64,000 nucleotides of DNA, taken from positions 1 through 64,000 of the forward strand of contig CAYUIG010000020.1 of NCBI GenBank assembly GCA_964444685.1. The letters are read 5' to 3'. Every line of letters begins with the position of its first letter. Within the stretch, counting starts at the first letter, position 1. Below the pieces are notes generated by a model. The model saw only the letters and a list, made by a program, of their open reading frames with translations. It did no database searches and was not told the DNA's origin. The DNA comes from CAYUIG01 sp964444685. GTDB lineage: Bacteria > Gemmatimonadota > Gemmatimonadetes > Longimicrobiales > RSA9. A program made the position numbers and the translations under genes. Of the stretch, positions 9,811-19,298 are shown in pieces.

Positions 9811-10331
9811 GCACCGTGGACGCTCCGGCGCGCGCCGGCTCGTGGAACGCGGGGAAGGCCGGGCTCTTCCTCGGCATCCTCGCCGGCGTGCTCGTCATCG
9901 ACATGGGCACGAAGCTGCTCGTTCAGAACACGTTCCATCTGTACGAGCAGGTCGACATCATCGGCGACTACGTGCGCTTCACCTACATCCACAACCCCGG
10001 CGCCGCGTTCGGCATCCACTTGGGCGAGTACTCCCGCCCGATCTTCCTCATCCTCTCGCTCGTGGCACTCGTCGCGCTCGGCGGCATGTACTGGTTCACG
10101 GCCGCGACCGACCGCGTGCGGCTCGCGGCCATCGCCCTCATCTGCGGCGGCGCGCTCGGCAACCTGCTCGATCGCGTGCGCTCGGCCAGCGGCGTCGTGG
10201 ACTTCGTCGACGTCGGCATCGGTGATCTGCGCTGGCCGATCTTCAACGTGGCCGACATCGCGGTCACGACCGGCGCCGTGATCCTCGCGCTGTCGCTGTG
10301 GCGGGAGGAGAAGCGGGTTGACCGCGACTGA
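9807..10331 (+). CDS. lspA: signal peptidase II (prolipoprotein signal peptidase)
   Basis: 174 residues with four hydrophobic segments. The catalytic Asp regions are visible: NPGAAFGI, GGALGNLLDRV and FNVADIAVT. It removes the signal peptide from diacylglyceryl-modified lipoproteins in the inner membrane. Its ATG overlaps the ileS stop and its 3' end overlaps rluD by 14 bases, giving the ileS-lspA-rluD order common in bacteria. Confidence 0.96.
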   Translation: MSTVDAPARAGSWNAGKAGLFLGILAGVLVIDMGTKLLVQNTFHLYEQVDIIGDYVRFTYIHNPGAAFGIHLGEYSRPIFLILSLVALVALGGMYWFTAATDRVRLAAIALICGGALGNLLDRVRSASGVVDFVDVGIGDLRWPIFNVADIAVTTGAVILALSLWREEKRVDRD

Positions 10332-11292
10332 GCCGGTTCGCCGGCTCACGGTCGAGGGCGAGCCGGCCGCACGGCTCGACACCTGGCTCGCGGCGCAGCT
10401 GCCCGAACTCTCGCGGGCCCGCGCGGCGCAGCTCATCGCCGAAGAGCGCGTGCGCGTCAACGGCGCCGCCGCCCGCAAGAGCCAGCACCTCGACATCGGC
10501 GACATCGTCGAAGTCGAGATCCCGCCGCCCGTCCCCGCGCATCTCGTACCCGAGCCGATCCCGCTCGACATCCGCTACGAGGACGCCGACCTGCTCGTGA
10601 TCGACAAGCCCGCGGGACTCGTCGTGCATCCCGCGCCAGGACACGCCACGGGCACACTCGTGCACGCACTGCTCGCTCACGTGCAGGACCTCTCGGGCGT
10701 CGGCGGCGTGCTGAGGCCCGGAATCGTGCACCGCCTCGACCGCGACACCTCGGGGCTCATGATCGTGGCGAAGAACGACGCCGCGCATCGCGCGCTCTCG
10801 GCTGCCCTCAAGCGGCGCGAGGTCCGGCGTGTGTACCTCGTGGCCGCATGGGGACACCTGTCCGTAGACGAGCGGGTGGTGGACGCGCCGATCGCACGTG
10901 CGGCGAGGGACCGCAAACGGATGGCGGTCGTGGAGGGCGGGCGCGCGGCTCGCACCACCTTCCGCCGCCTCGAGCGCTGGCGCGCCGCCGATCTGCTGTC
11001 GGCCGAGCTGCACACCGGACGCACCCATCAGATCCGGGTCCATCTCGCCGCGATCGGCCATCCCGTGGTGGGCGATCCGGTCTACGGCGGCGGCGGATCC
11101 CGGCGCATCAGCGGGACCGATCGCGCATGGGCACGCGCCTTCGAGCGGCGGGTCCCCCGTCAGTTCCTGCATGCCGCCCGCCTGTCGCTTCGCCACCCGC
11201 GTACGGATGCGCCGCTGGCGTTCGAATCACCGCTGCCGCCGGACCTTGCAGCGGCAGCGGAATGGGCGCGTGGTTCGCGTTCAGAGCGTTGA
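10318..11292 (+). CDS. rluD: RluD-type 23S rRNA pseudouridine synthase
   Basis: 324 residues with an N-terminal S4 RNA-binding domain (about 15-80) and the RluA/RluD catalytic domain containing GIVHRLDRDTSGLMIVAKND (catalytic Asp in HRLDRDTSG) and the RTHQIRVH signature. The TTG start at 10318 is chosen because GGGAGGAG (10303-10310) lies 7 bases upstream, inside the end of lspA. RluD modifies the helix 69 uridines of 23S rRNA. RluD or a close RluA-family relative cannot be separated from sequence alone. Confidence 0.93.
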   Translation: MTATEPVRRLTVEGEPAARLDTWLAAQLPELSRARAAQLIAEERVRVNGAAARKSQHLDIGDIVEVEIPPPVPAHLVPEPIPLDIRYEDADLLVIDKPAGLVVHPAPGHATGTLVHALLAHVQDLSGVGGVLRPGIVHRLDRDTSGLMIVAKNDAAHRALSAALKRREVRRVYLVAAWGHLSVDERVVDAPIARAARDRKRMAVVEGGRAARTTFRRLERWRAADLLSAELHTGRTHQIRVHLAAIGHPVVGDPVYGGGGSRRISGTDRAWARAFERRVPRQFLHAARLSLRHPRTDAPLAFESPLPPDLAAAAEWARGSRSER

Positions 11293-11318
11293 CCCGACAG
11301 GCGTTTACGCAGTATCTT
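11289..11318 (+). promoter_or_regulatory. promoter of the chemosensory locus
   Basis: TTGACC (11289-11294), 18-base spacer, TATCTT (11313-11318); predicted start near 11325, about 40 bases before cheW. The -35 straddles the rluD stop. Confidence 0.6.
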
Positions 11319-11366
11319 TGGCCCCGCCAGCCCCGAGGAGTTCCCCCATATTCAGCGCAGAGGCTC

Positions 11367-11861
11367 ATGTCGCCGATGTCCGCCCCTGCGGCCAGTGGGG
11401 ATGTGTCCATTTCCCAGGGCTCGCGGTGGGTCATCTTCGAATGCCATGGCCGCACCTTCGGGGTGCCGCTGGCCAGTGTGCGCGAGATCGTGCCGCCGCA
11501 CCCGTTCACGCCGATACCCGGCTGTGGACCCGAGGTGTGCGGCCTGATCGCGTTGCGCGGACGTGTAGTCACGGTATTCGATCTCGGAGCTGCGCTGGGG
11601 CTGCGGAGTGCGAGCGACCGGCCGGACCATCGGCTGCTGCTGGTGGAACACGGTGATCGGGTCGTAGGGCTTGCCGTCGAGGAAGTGCTCACCGTCGAGC
11701 ACGCGACGGTTCAGTCCGCGGGACGTCCGGAAGAGGATACGATCGGGGACGGCGAAGCGGCCGGACGTGAATTCCACGCTCTGGACGTAGCGCGCGTTCT
11801 CAACCGCCTGTTGGCTCGAGAGGATGGGATCCATGGGAAGAAGGGTGCTGATCTGCGATGA
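11367..11861 (+). CDS. cheW: CheW-like coupling protein
   Basis: 164 residues from ATG 11367 (AGAGG just upstream; ATG 11376 is possible). The CheW fold is recognisable by WVIFECHGRTFGVPLASVREIV, PGCGPEVCGLIALRGRVVTVFDL and HRLLLVEHGDRVVGLAVEEVL. CheW links chemoreceptors to CheA. First gene of the chemosensory locus, followed with overlap by cheY. No receptor gene lies in the window, so its receptor partner is unknown. Confidence 0.93.
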   Translation: MSPMSAPAASGDVSISQGSRWVIFECHGRTFGVPLASVREIVPPHPFTPIPGCGPEVCGLIALRGRVVTVFDLGAALGLRSASDRPDHRLLLVEHGDRVVGLAVEEVLTVEHATVQSAGRPEEDTIGDGEAAGREFHALDVARVLNRLLAREDGIHGKKGADLR

Positions 11862-12195
11862 CGCCCTGTTCATGCGCACGATGCTGGCCGAGATCCTGGA
11901 GCAGTCCGGGTTCGAGGTCGTAGGGCAGGCGCAGACCGGCGCGGAGGCGGTGGCGCGCTACCGCGAGCTGCAGCCGGATCTGGTGACGATGGACATCATC
12001 ATGCCGGACATGGGCGGGATCGATGCGGTTCGGGAGATCATGAAGGAGTTCCCGGACGCACGCATCCTCATGTGCAGCGCGATGGGGCAGCAGGCGCTGG
12101 TCATCGAGGCGATCCAGGCGGGTGCGCGCGACTTCGTGGTGAAGCCGTTCCAGCCGTCCCGCGTGCTCGAGGCCGTCCAGCGCGTGCTGGGCTGA
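11833..12195 (+). CDS. cheY: CheY-like response regulator
   Basis: A single receiver domain of 120 residues with the acidic pair D9/D10, phospho-acceptor D54 (VTMDIIMP), Thr/Ser position in CSAMGQQ and K104 (VVKPFQ). ATG 11833 is chosen for its spacing from AGAGG (11819-11823) and because receivers start just before the RVLICDD strand; ATG 11824 is in frame. It overlaps the end of cheW. It is the likely phosphoryl target of the following CheA. It has no output domain, so it acts by protein contact. Confidence 0.94.
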   Translation: MGRRVLICDDALFMRTMLAEILEQSGFEVVGQAQTGAEAVARYRELQPDLVTMDIIMPDMGGIDAVREIMKEFPDARILMCSAMGQQALVIEAIQAGARDFVVKPFQPSRVLEAVQRVLG

Positions 12196-12200
12196 GCCGC

Positions 12201-13964
12201 TTGATCTCGACGACGCGCTATCTCGACCTCTACCTCGCCGACACGCGCGAGAACCTGCGTTCCCTGAACCGGGCGCTGCTCTCCATCGAAGGAGAGGGTG
12301 GCCGGTCCGCAGTGGACGAGGCGTTTCGTGCGGTCCACACCATCAAGGGTCTGGCTGCATCCGTGGGACACGAGCGCGTGGCCGCCCTGGCGCACGCGCT
12401 CGAAGACCGGCTCGATGCCATTCGCAGGAGCGGCGAGATCCCGCACGCGGAGCTCGTCGATGCGCTCCTCGGTGCCGCCGATGCCGTGGAAGTCGCCATC
12501 GATGAGGCGCTGCGTGCGCCCGCCGCGGAGCCGGACGGCGCGGCACCTGCCGGCACGTCACCGGCGACGACGTCCGGCGCACGTTCGCGGCGACTGCGTG
12601 TGCGCCTCGCCCCCGATGCGCCACTGCCGTCCGCGCGCGCCATGCTCATCGCGCGCGCCGCCATCCAGTCGGGCCACGCCGCGTCTTCCGAGCCCGCCGA
12701 CTTCGGTGAGGACTTCAACGGCGAATTCACGCTCGTGCTCGCACCGGGCGGCGATGCGGAAGCACTGGAACAGCTCGCAGTGAATGCGGCGGATGTCGCA
12801 GCGCTCGAATGGGAGGTGGAAGCGACGGCGGCGAAGGCACGGCCCGTCGGCCGTCAGGTCCGCGTGGATGCGAACCGGCTGGACGTACTCGCCGATGCAG
12901 TGGGCGAGCTCGCGATCCTGCACGCGCGAATGGAGTCCGCTGCACAGACGGATGGAACCGCATCCAGCCGCATGACGACACTGATCCGCGAGCTCGAGCA
13001 GGCTACGCTCGCGCTGCGCATGGTTCCGGTCGGCACGATGTTCGACCGCTTCGCGCGGCTCGTGCGCGATGCGGCGCGTTCGCTGGGCAAGCCGGCGGAA
13101 TTTCGCACGGAAGGCGGCGACATCGAGGTGGACCGCGCCGTCCTCGAGGAGATCGGCGAGCCGCTCGTGCATCTCGTGCGGAATGCGGTCGACCACGGCA
13201 TCGAGACGCCGGAGGCGCGCGAGCGCGGCGGCAAGCCGGCCGTCGCCACGGTATGGATGCGCGCGGCGCGCGAGCGCGGCGGCGTGCGCATCGAGGTCGC
13301 CGATGATGGCGGCGGCATCGATGTGCAGCGCGTGCTGGAACGCGCGCGGAGCCTGTCCCTGCCGGTTGCGGTCCCGGCAGAGCCGCGCGCGGACGATCTG
13401 CTGCGGATCATGGCGGAGCCCGGCTTCTCGACGACCGATGGCGTGTCGGATCTGTCCGGGCGCGGTGTCGGGCTGGACGCCGTGGTGACGAAGGTGCGTG
13501 CACTCGGCGGCTCGATCGAGCTGGCCACAGAGCGCGGCAAGGGAACGACGTTCACGCTGCGGCTGCCGATCACCCTCGCGCTCACGCCGGCGCTGCGTGT
13601 GCGTGTGGCCGGCGGCGACTACGCGGTGCCGCTCACGCACCTCGCCGAGGTGATCGACCTGCGCGGGCACATCACCGAACGGCACGAGGGCAGGGAGACG
13701 GTGCGGCTGCGCAACGCGTCGCTGCCGCTGGTGCGCCTGCGCGAGCTGCTCGGCATCGGGTCGCACGGGGATGAGACGGCCGCGATCGTTGCGGAGATCG
13801 GCGAGCGGCGCGCCGCCCTTGCCGTCGACGCGCTCGTTGCGAAGGAGCCGATCCTCGTGCGTGCGTTCGATGCGCCCGCCGGTGCGCACCCGCTCTTCGC
13901 GGGGGCGGCGCTGCTCGGCGATGGCCGGCCCGCGCTCGTGCTCGACCCCTCGCTGGTGGTGTAG
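12201..13964 (+). CDS. cheA: chemotaxis histidine kinase CheA
   Basis: 587 residues from TTG 12201; the start is set by the Hpt helix beginning YLDLYLADTRENL. Domains in order: Hpt with phospho-His H46 (AVHTIKGLAA); a linker and a short, poorly conserved P2-like part (130-215); dimerisation helices (VDANRLDVLADAVGELAIL); an HATPase domain with the N box LVHLVRNAVDHGIE and GRGVGLDAVVTKV; and a C-terminal CheW-like regulatory domain. It autophosphorylates and phosphorylates CheY. Compact for CheA but with all core domains. Confidence 0.95.
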   Translation: MISTTRYLDLYLADTRENLRSLNRALLSIEGEGGRSAVDEAFRAVHTIKGLAASVGHERVAALAHALEDRLDAIRRSGEIPHAELVDALLGAADAVEVAIDEALRAPAAEPDGAAPAGTSPATTSGARSRRLRVRLAPDAPLPSARAMLIARAAIQSGHAASSEPADFGEDFNGEFTLVLAPGGDAEALEQLAVNAADVAALEWEVEATAAKARPVGRQVRVDANRLDVLADAVGELAILHARMESAAQTDGTASSRMTTLIRELEQATLALRMVPVGTMFDRFARLVRDAARSLGKPAEFRTEGGDIEVDRAVLEEIGEPLVHLVRNAVDHGIETPEARERGGKPAVATVWMRAARERGGVRIEVADDGGGIDVQRVLERARSLSLPVAVPAEPRADDLLRIMAEPGFSTTDGVSDLSGRGVGLDAVVTKVRALGGSIELATERGKGTTFTLRLPITLALTPALRVRVAGGDYAVPLTHLAEVIDLRGHITERHEGRETVRLRNASLPLVRLRELLGIGSHGDETAAIVAEIGERRAALAVDALVAKEPILVRAFDAPAGAHPLFAGAALLGDGRPALVLDPSLVV

Positions 13965-13965
13965 C

Positions 13966-14583
13966 ATGGATCTTCGCACGCTGGATGCGCTTCAGCTCGA
14001 TGCGCTGCGCGAGGTCGCCAACATCGGCGCCGGCCATGCCGCCACCGCGCTCTCGGAGCTGACCGGGCGGCGCATCATGGTCGACGTGCCCGAGGTCTCG
14101 GTCGTGCGCCTCGAGGATGTCGGCACGGTACTGGGTGACCCCGGCATGGTCGTGTCCGCCGTGATCCTGCGCGTCGACGGTGACATCGAAGGGCGTGCAC
14201 TCCAGGTCTTTCCCGAGCAGACCGCGGTCGCCATCGCGAGTGCGCTCTCGCGCTCCGACGCCGTGCCGCTGCGCGCGTTCGGCGAGATGGAGCGCTCGAC
14301 CATGATGGAGGTGGGCAACACGCTCACCGGTGCGTATCTGAGCGCACTCTCGATGTTCGTCAACAAGTCGATGACGACGTCGATCCCCGCGCTCGCGATC
14401 GACATGGCCGCGGCCGTCATGACGACGGGTTATCTGAACTTCGGCGATGCGGAGGACTATGTCTTCTGCATGAGCACGAAGCTGGGCTTCGATGACCGTG
14501 CGGACCTGCCCGCCCACTTCCTGCTCCTTCCCGACGCCGAATCGCTGCGCGTGATCCTGCGCGCGCTGCACCTGGACCGGTGA
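13966..14583 (+). CDS. cheC: CheC-type CheY-phosphate phosphatase
   Basis: 205 residues, the usual CheC length. Both catalytic helices are present with the exact E-x2-N-x22-P pattern: EVANIGAG...DVP near the N-terminus and EVGNTLTG...TSIP in the second half. CheC removes the phosphoryl group from CheY and in other species is stimulated by CheD, which is encoded further along the same locus. One base after the cheA stop. Confidence 0.95.
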   Translation: MDLRTLDALQLDALREVANIGAGHAATALSELTGRRIMVDVPEVSVVRLEDVGTVLGDPGMVVSAVILRVDGDIEGRALQVFPEQTAVAIASALSRSDAVPLRAFGEMERSTMMEVGNTLTGAYLSALSMFVNKSMTTSIPALAIDMAAAVMTTGYLNFGDAEDYVFCMSTKLGFDDRADLPAHFLLLPDAESLRVILRALHLDR

Positions 14584-17279
14584 GCCGCCCGGACCGCCAC
14601 GCGACTCTCCCCGCAGCGTTGCCCTGGCACGACCGGGGTGAAGGCGAGGCGTACATGCGTACGCCCCGCAGCTCGCCGCGTTCTGCGCGCGACCTCGAGA
14701 TCCTGAAGTCGCTCGCGCGCCGGCTGGACCCGCGCGATGCGAGCGCACACAACAACCTCGGCGTCGTCTACTACAACAAGGGGCTGTACGGCGAGGCGAT
14801 CGCGCACTTCGAGCAGGCACTCGAGCTCGACCCGCGCATGGTGGTCGCCGAGCGCAACCTGCAGGTCGCGTACTTCGGCGCCGGCTACTACGACCGCATG
14901 GTGCGCGAGCTGCTCGAACGGCTCGACGCGGACCCCAGTGATGCCGAGGCGCGCGACCACCTCGCCCGCACCTACTACTACGGGGGCGACGCCGCGGCCG
15001 CGATTCGCGAGTGGCGCCAGCTGGTCAAGCAGCGGCCGCGCGACACCGCCGTGCACCGCCGTCTTGCGCGCGCCGAGATGCGCCGCGGCGATCCCGATGC
15101 TGCGCTCGCCATCCTCCAGCAGGCGGCCGCGCTCAATCCGCGCGACGCGCACGTGCAGCTGCGCATGGGCGAGGTGCTGTTCCACCGCGGCATGATGCAG
15201 GACTCGCTCGGTCCGCTCGAAACGGCGGTCGAGCTGGACCCGGAGCTGGCGGAGGCGTGGCACCTTCTCGCGTTTGCCTACGGCGACCTCGGGCGCACCG
15301 AGCGCGCGAAGCGCGCATCCGAACGCGCCGCGGAGCTGAATCCCAGCCTCACGCGGCTCGAGGCGGGGCTGTCGCTCGACAGCTTCAGTGCGGCGCGGCA
15401 CGCCGAGCTGATGGGGGAGGCCGTGTCCGCGGCGGGTGGCAGCGAAGGCGTGCTCGCCCACTACAATCTCGGACTCGCGTTCCGTGCGAAGGGGCTGTAC
15501 GACGAAGCGCTGCGCGAATTCCGGCTTGCGACGGAGAAGGGCGAGGACACGTACCTCGTGCAGCAGGCAGAAGCGGAGCTGTTGCTGCTGCGCGGCTCCG
15601 GCGGCGAAGCCCAGGGACTGTACCGGAAGCTGCTGGAGGATGAGCCGTCCAGTCCGAAGCTGTGGAACGAGCTGGGTGTAGCCCAGCATCAGGCAGGGGA
15701 TCCCACGACCGCGGACGCATCGTATCGCAAGGCGCTCGAGCTGGACGCGACGTACGCGCTCGCGTGGAACAACCTGGCCGTGGCAGCGCAGCATCGAGGT
15801 GCACCGGGCGAAGCGGAGTCCGCGTTCCGCGCGGGGCTGGAACACGTGCGCGATCTGCCGGAGCTCTGGCGTAATCTCGGACTGCTTCTGCATCGCGCGA
15901 ACCGCATCGCCGATGCCGAAGAGGCGTATCGCGTGGCCATCGAGCTGGATGGGCACTCCGCGGAAGCGTGGACGGGTCTCGGCCTCGTGCTGATGGATGC
16001 GGGCAATGCCGTGGACGCGAAGGCCGCGCTCGTACGGGCGGTGGAAGCGGACCCGCGGCTGCCGGAAGCGCGCTACCATCTCGCCTTCGCACTTTCCGCA
16101 CTCGGGGACTACCGCGGCGCGCTGCGCGAAACGAAGCTCGCACTCGAACTGAACCCGTATATCCCTGCGCAGCGTTTCCGTCTGCTCATCGATCTGCAGT
16201 TCGAGGAAGCGGGCGTACTCGCGCCCGAGCTGGATGCCGCCGAGCATGTGCCGGCGGGCGGCGTGATCGAAACGTTCGAGTTCGAGCCGACCAGTCTCGA
16301 CGCGGTGTTCCGCTCGGCGTCGGAAGCGGCGCCGAGGGCGGCGGTGCCGGCGCAGGAGCCGGAGCCGGACGGCGACTGGATCGAGCGTGCGCGTGAAGCC
16401 ATGGCGGACGGCCGTCTCGAGGAGGCGCAGTCGCTCGCACAGCGCGCGCCCGGCGCGGGACCGCTGGCCACTGCGGCGCTGCTGCTCCAGGGCGAGATCT
16501 ATCTCGCGCGCGGTTTCGCAGGCGAGGCGGTGGAGCGCTTCGAGAAGGTGCTGGGCGTCGTCGCACGTGGGGATGCAGACGTGGAGATCGACGATACGCT
16601 GCGCCGCGCGCTCGCGGGCGCATCGCGTTCGCTGCTCGATTTGGGCCGTCTGCCCGAGGCGGTGGAGGCCGCGGAGCGGCTCTGCCAGCTCGCGCCCGAC
16701 GATCCGGCGGCGCTGCGCACGCTCGCGCAGGCGCTGACGCGTGCCGGTGACGATACGCGCGCGGCCCTCGTACTCGAGCGAGCACGTGCGATTGCGCCGG
16801 AAGATGCGGATCTGCTCGTGCAGCTCGCGAGCGCGTATCTGGCCGACAGCCGTCCCACGGATGCGGAGGACGCTGCACGCGCCGCGCTGGTGCTCGCGCC
16901 CGATGCGGCGGCGAGTCGCGTCGCACTCGGTCAGGCGTTGATGGCACAGGATCGGCCGGAGGAAGCGGCGGAGGAGTTCGGCGCTGCGCTGGCGCAGATT
17001 CCGAGTTATGGTGAGGCGGCCTTCGCGCTCGCGGACCTCGAACGCATGCGCGGCGATGATGACAAGGCGCTGCGCGTCCTCGTCGATTTCCTCATGCTGG
17101 ATCCCTATCATCTCGAGGGACTGACGCGTCTCGGCGATGCGCTGTACGGCGCGGGGCGGCGGGCGGAGGCCGGTGTGGCGTACCGTCGTGCATTGCGCTT
17201 CGATCCGGGCCACTCGGAAGCGCTCGAGGCGCTCGAGAAGCTGACGCCCGCACCGGGCGACACGAAGCGGGCAGGGTGA
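14580..17279 (+). CDS. large TPR-repeat protein
   Basis: 899 residues made almost entirely of tetratricopeptide repeats, with typical units such as AHNNLGVVYYNKGLYGEAIAHFEQALELDP (split near residues 56-86) recurring to the C-terminus. There is no signal peptide or membrane helix, so it is probably a cytoplasmic scaffold. A linker rich in Ala/Pro/Glu (about 560-600) separates two TPR arrays. The GTG at 14580 overlaps the cheC stop; ATG 14655 with GAGG upstream is an alternative that removes 25 unconserved residues. Its position between che genes suggests it organises the signalling complex (inference). Confidence 0.88.
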   Translation: MSRPDRHATLPAALPWHDRGEGEAYMRTPRSSPRSARDLEILKSLARRLDPRDASAHNNLGVVYYNKGLYGEAIAHFEQALELDPRMVVAERNLQVAYFGAGYYDRMVRELLERLDADPSDAEARDHLARTYYYGGDAAAAIREWRQLVKQRPRDTAVHRRLARAEMRRGDPDAALAILQQAAALNPRDAHVQLRMGEVLFHRGMMQDSLGPLETAVELDPELAEAWHLLAFAYGDLGRTERAKRASERAAELNPSLTRLEAGLSLDSFSAARHAELMGEAVSAAGGSEGVLAHYNLGLAFRAKGLYDEALREFRLATEKGEDTYLVQQAEAELLLLRGSGGEAQGLYRKLLEDEPSSPKLWNELGVAQHQAGDPTTADASYRKALELDATYALAWNNLAVAAQHRGAPGEAESAFRAGLEHVRDLPELWRNLGLLLHRANRIADAEEAYRVAIELDGHSAEAWTGLGLVLMDAGNAVDAKAALVRAVEADPRLPEARYHLAFALSALGDYRGALRETKLALELNPYIPAQRFRLLIDLQFEEAGVLAPELDAAEHVPAGGVIETFEFEPTSLDAVFRSASEAAPRAAVPAQEPEPDGDWIERAREAMADGRLEEAQSLAQRAPGAGPLATAALLLQGEIYLARGFAGEAVERFEKVLGVVARGDADVEIDDTLRRALAGASRSLLDLGRLPEAVEAAERLCQLAPDDPAALRTLAQALTRAGDDTRAALVLERARAIAPEDADLLVQLASAYLADSRPTDAEDAARAALVLAPDAAASRVALGQALMAQDRPEEAAEEFGAALAQIPSYGEAAFALADLERMRGDDDKALRVLVDFLMLDPYHLEGLTRLGDALYGAGRRAEAGVAYRRALRFDPGHSEALEALEKLTPAPGDTKRAG

Positions 17280-17283
17280 GGGA

Positions 17284-18414
17284 ATGGCAATCGAAGGTCC
17301 GCTGCGCGAACTGGGGATCGAGGAGGTTCTCCAGCTCCTGGACCTCGCCCACAAGACGGGCGTGCTTTCGATCCGCTCGAACAAGCTGGGCGATGAGGCG
17401 ATCGTCCATTTCCTGCGCGGCACGATCGTCTTCGCCGTGCGTCGCCGTTCACCCCGCCGGCTGGGTGTGCTGCTCATCCGCGCGGGGCGTCTCACGCAGC
17501 GGGAGCTGGAGCGCGCGCTCGAGATCCAGCGCACGGACCCGGGCCGCCGTCTCGCGGAGATCCTGCTCGACATGGGTTTGGTGAACGGCGAGGAGCTGGA
17601 ACGGCAGCTCCAGTTCCAGATCGAGGAGACGCTGTACGAGGTGATGTCCTGGGATGAGGGATACTTCCGGTTCGAGGATCGCAACGAGATCCCGCAATCC
17701 GGGTTGAACGTGGCCGTGAAGGTCGAGAGCATTCTGATGGAGGGCGCGCGCCGCGTGGACGAGTGGTCGCGTCTCGAGGCGCGCGTGCCGAGCCCGGATG
17801 TGATTCCCGTTCTGGCCACGGGCGGCGATGTCGAGGCGGCGCCGATCGATCTGAACGCGGAGGAATGGGAAGTTCTGGCCGAGATCGACGGCGAACGCGA
17901 TCTCCGTCAGGTTGCGGCGAGCCTCGCGCGCAGCACCTTCGACGTCGCGCACACGGTGTTCGAGCTGGTCTCGCGCGGTGTCGTCCAGGTGCACGAGAAG
18001 CACGCGCGCATTCCGGAGCTGCGGCTGCGCGAGGCCATGGGCGAGGTGGAGGCGATGCTGCGGGCGGGCGATGCCGACGGCGCGCAGAAGCTCGCGGCGA
18101 ATCTGGAAGCGGCGCATCCCGAGCGTGCGGAGCTGTCCGTGCTGTGCGGCCGCACGCTCGAGGCGCAGGGACGCGGACGCGCGGCGGTCGAGGCGTTCCA
18201 GCGCGCGGTCGAGCTGGATCCGCTGTCGGCCGATGCGCACTTCCGGCTGGGTCGCGCCGCGCTCGGCATCGGCGACTTCGAGCGCGCGGCCGAGTCGTGG
18301 TCCGCGTATCTGACTTTGTCGCAGCAGGGCGCACGCCGTGAGATGGTGAACGACGCGCTGTCGGCGGTGCGGCTGCTGCGTGACATCCTGGAGCGGGACG
18401 AGGTGGAACGATGA
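17284..18414 (+). CDS. DUF4388 (PATAN-like) and TPR protein
   Basis: 376 residues. The N-terminal DUF4388 domain starts AIEGPLRELGIEEVLQLLDLAHKTGVLSI, with the later YEVMSWDEGYFRFED element; a winged-helix-like middle part (HDLRQVA region) and two to three TPR units (about 255-340) follow. DUF4388 is common in MglA-linked and gliding or social-motility loci, where it is taken to be a protein-interaction domain. It lies 4 bases after the large TPR gene and has a paralogue at 22181. Molecular function unknown. Confidence 0.88.
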   Translation: MAIEGPLRELGIEEVLQLLDLAHKTGVLSIRSNKLGDEAIVHFLRGTIVFAVRRRSPRRLGVLLIRAGRLTQRELERALEIQRTDPGRRLAEILLDMGLVNGEELERQLQFQIEETLYEVMSWDEGYFRFEDRNEIPQSGLNVAVKVESILMEGARRVDEWSRLEARVPSPDVIPVLATGGDVEAAPIDLNAEEWEVLAEIDGERDLRQVAASLARSTFDVAHTVFELVSRGVVQVHEKHARIPELRLREAMGEVEAMLRAGDADGAQKLAANLEAAHPERAELSVLCGRTLEAQGRGRAAVEAFQRAVELDPLSADAHFRLGRAALGIGDFERAAESWSAYLTLSQQGARREMVNDALSAVRLLRDILERDEVER

Positions 18415-19298
18415 AGAAGGCGGCCCCGGCCGACCTGCAGCGCTGGAGCGAGGAGCTGGCTCACAACCCGCGTTCGCTCGCATTCCTTCCGCTGGCACGT
18501 GCGTACCGCCGCCTCGGCCGGCGCGACGAGGCGCTGCGCATGTGCATCCGCGGCCTCGAGCAGCACCCGACCCACGTCGAAGCGCACGCGCTGCTCGCAT
18601 TGCTCTACCTCGAGGCCGGCGACCGCGCGCGCGCCGCCGACGAGTGGGCGACCGTGCTGCGTCTCAAGCCGGGCAACTTCGAGGCGCTGCGCGGCATGGG
18701 CTTCGCCTACCTCGAGCAGAACAACCTCTCGAAGGCGCGCCAGCACCTCGAGCGCGCTGCACTCATCCGGCCCGATGATGGTGCGGTGCAGGAAGCGCTG
18801 CGTGTGCTGCGGCGCCGTCAGCGCGAACAGCTCGAGCGCGAGGAAGCGGCACGCGCGGCCACGCCGCATTCCGCGCCCGCTACCGCGCCGATACCGGCGG
18901 CGCCGGCCGCCCGCGAGCGTCCGTCGCCGAACGATCCGTCCCGGTTGTTCGATGGCATCCTTGCCACCGGTCCCGTGCTGGGTGTGCTGCTGCTGGACGC
19001 ACGCGGACTCGTGCTCGCGGGCCGCTTCCGCGACGGCGAGCTCGACCGCGCGGAGCGAGTCGGCGCAATGCTCGGCGGTGCGGGCGATGAGGCGGAGCGC
19101 GCGGTGTCGCATCTGTCACTGGGCTCCTGGCGCGGCCTGCTGCTCGAGTCCGGCAACGCCCTCCTGCAGCTCGCGCCCGCAGGCGACGGAAACGTGCTGG
19201 TGATCGCCGCGGAGCGCGCCGCGCCGAAGGGCTGGCTGCTGCGCATGGCGGAGCAGGCGAGCGCGCTCGCGCGCCGGCACATGGAGGTGACGACGTGA
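18411..19298 (+). CDS. TPR protein with C-terminal Roadblock/LC7-like domain
   Basis: 295 residues. Residues 1-135 are TPR repeats (LARAYRRLGRRDEALRMCI, LLALLYLEAGDRARAADEW). An Ala/Pro linker (about 145-175) leads to a C-terminal domain with the Roadblock pattern, including GVLLLDARGLVLAG and LVIAAERAAPKGWLLRMA. Roadblock proteins form dimers that regulate MglA-type GTPases. It overlaps the previous gene by ATGA, and two more Roadblock proteins and the GTPase follow directly. Confidence 0.8.
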   Translation: MKKAAPADLQRWSEELAHNPRSLAFLPLARAYRRLGRRDEALRMCIRGLEQHPTHVEAHALLALLYLEAGDRARAADEWATVLRLKPGNFEALRGMGFAYLEQNNLSKARQHLERAALIRPDDGAVQEALRVLRRRQREQLEREEAARAATPHSAPATAPIPAAPAARERPSPNDPSRLFDGILATGPVLGVLLLDARGLVLAGRFRDGELDRAERVGAMLGGAGDEAERAVSHLSLGSWRGLLLESGNALLQLAPAGDGNVLVIAAERAAPKGWLLRMAEQASALARRHMEVTT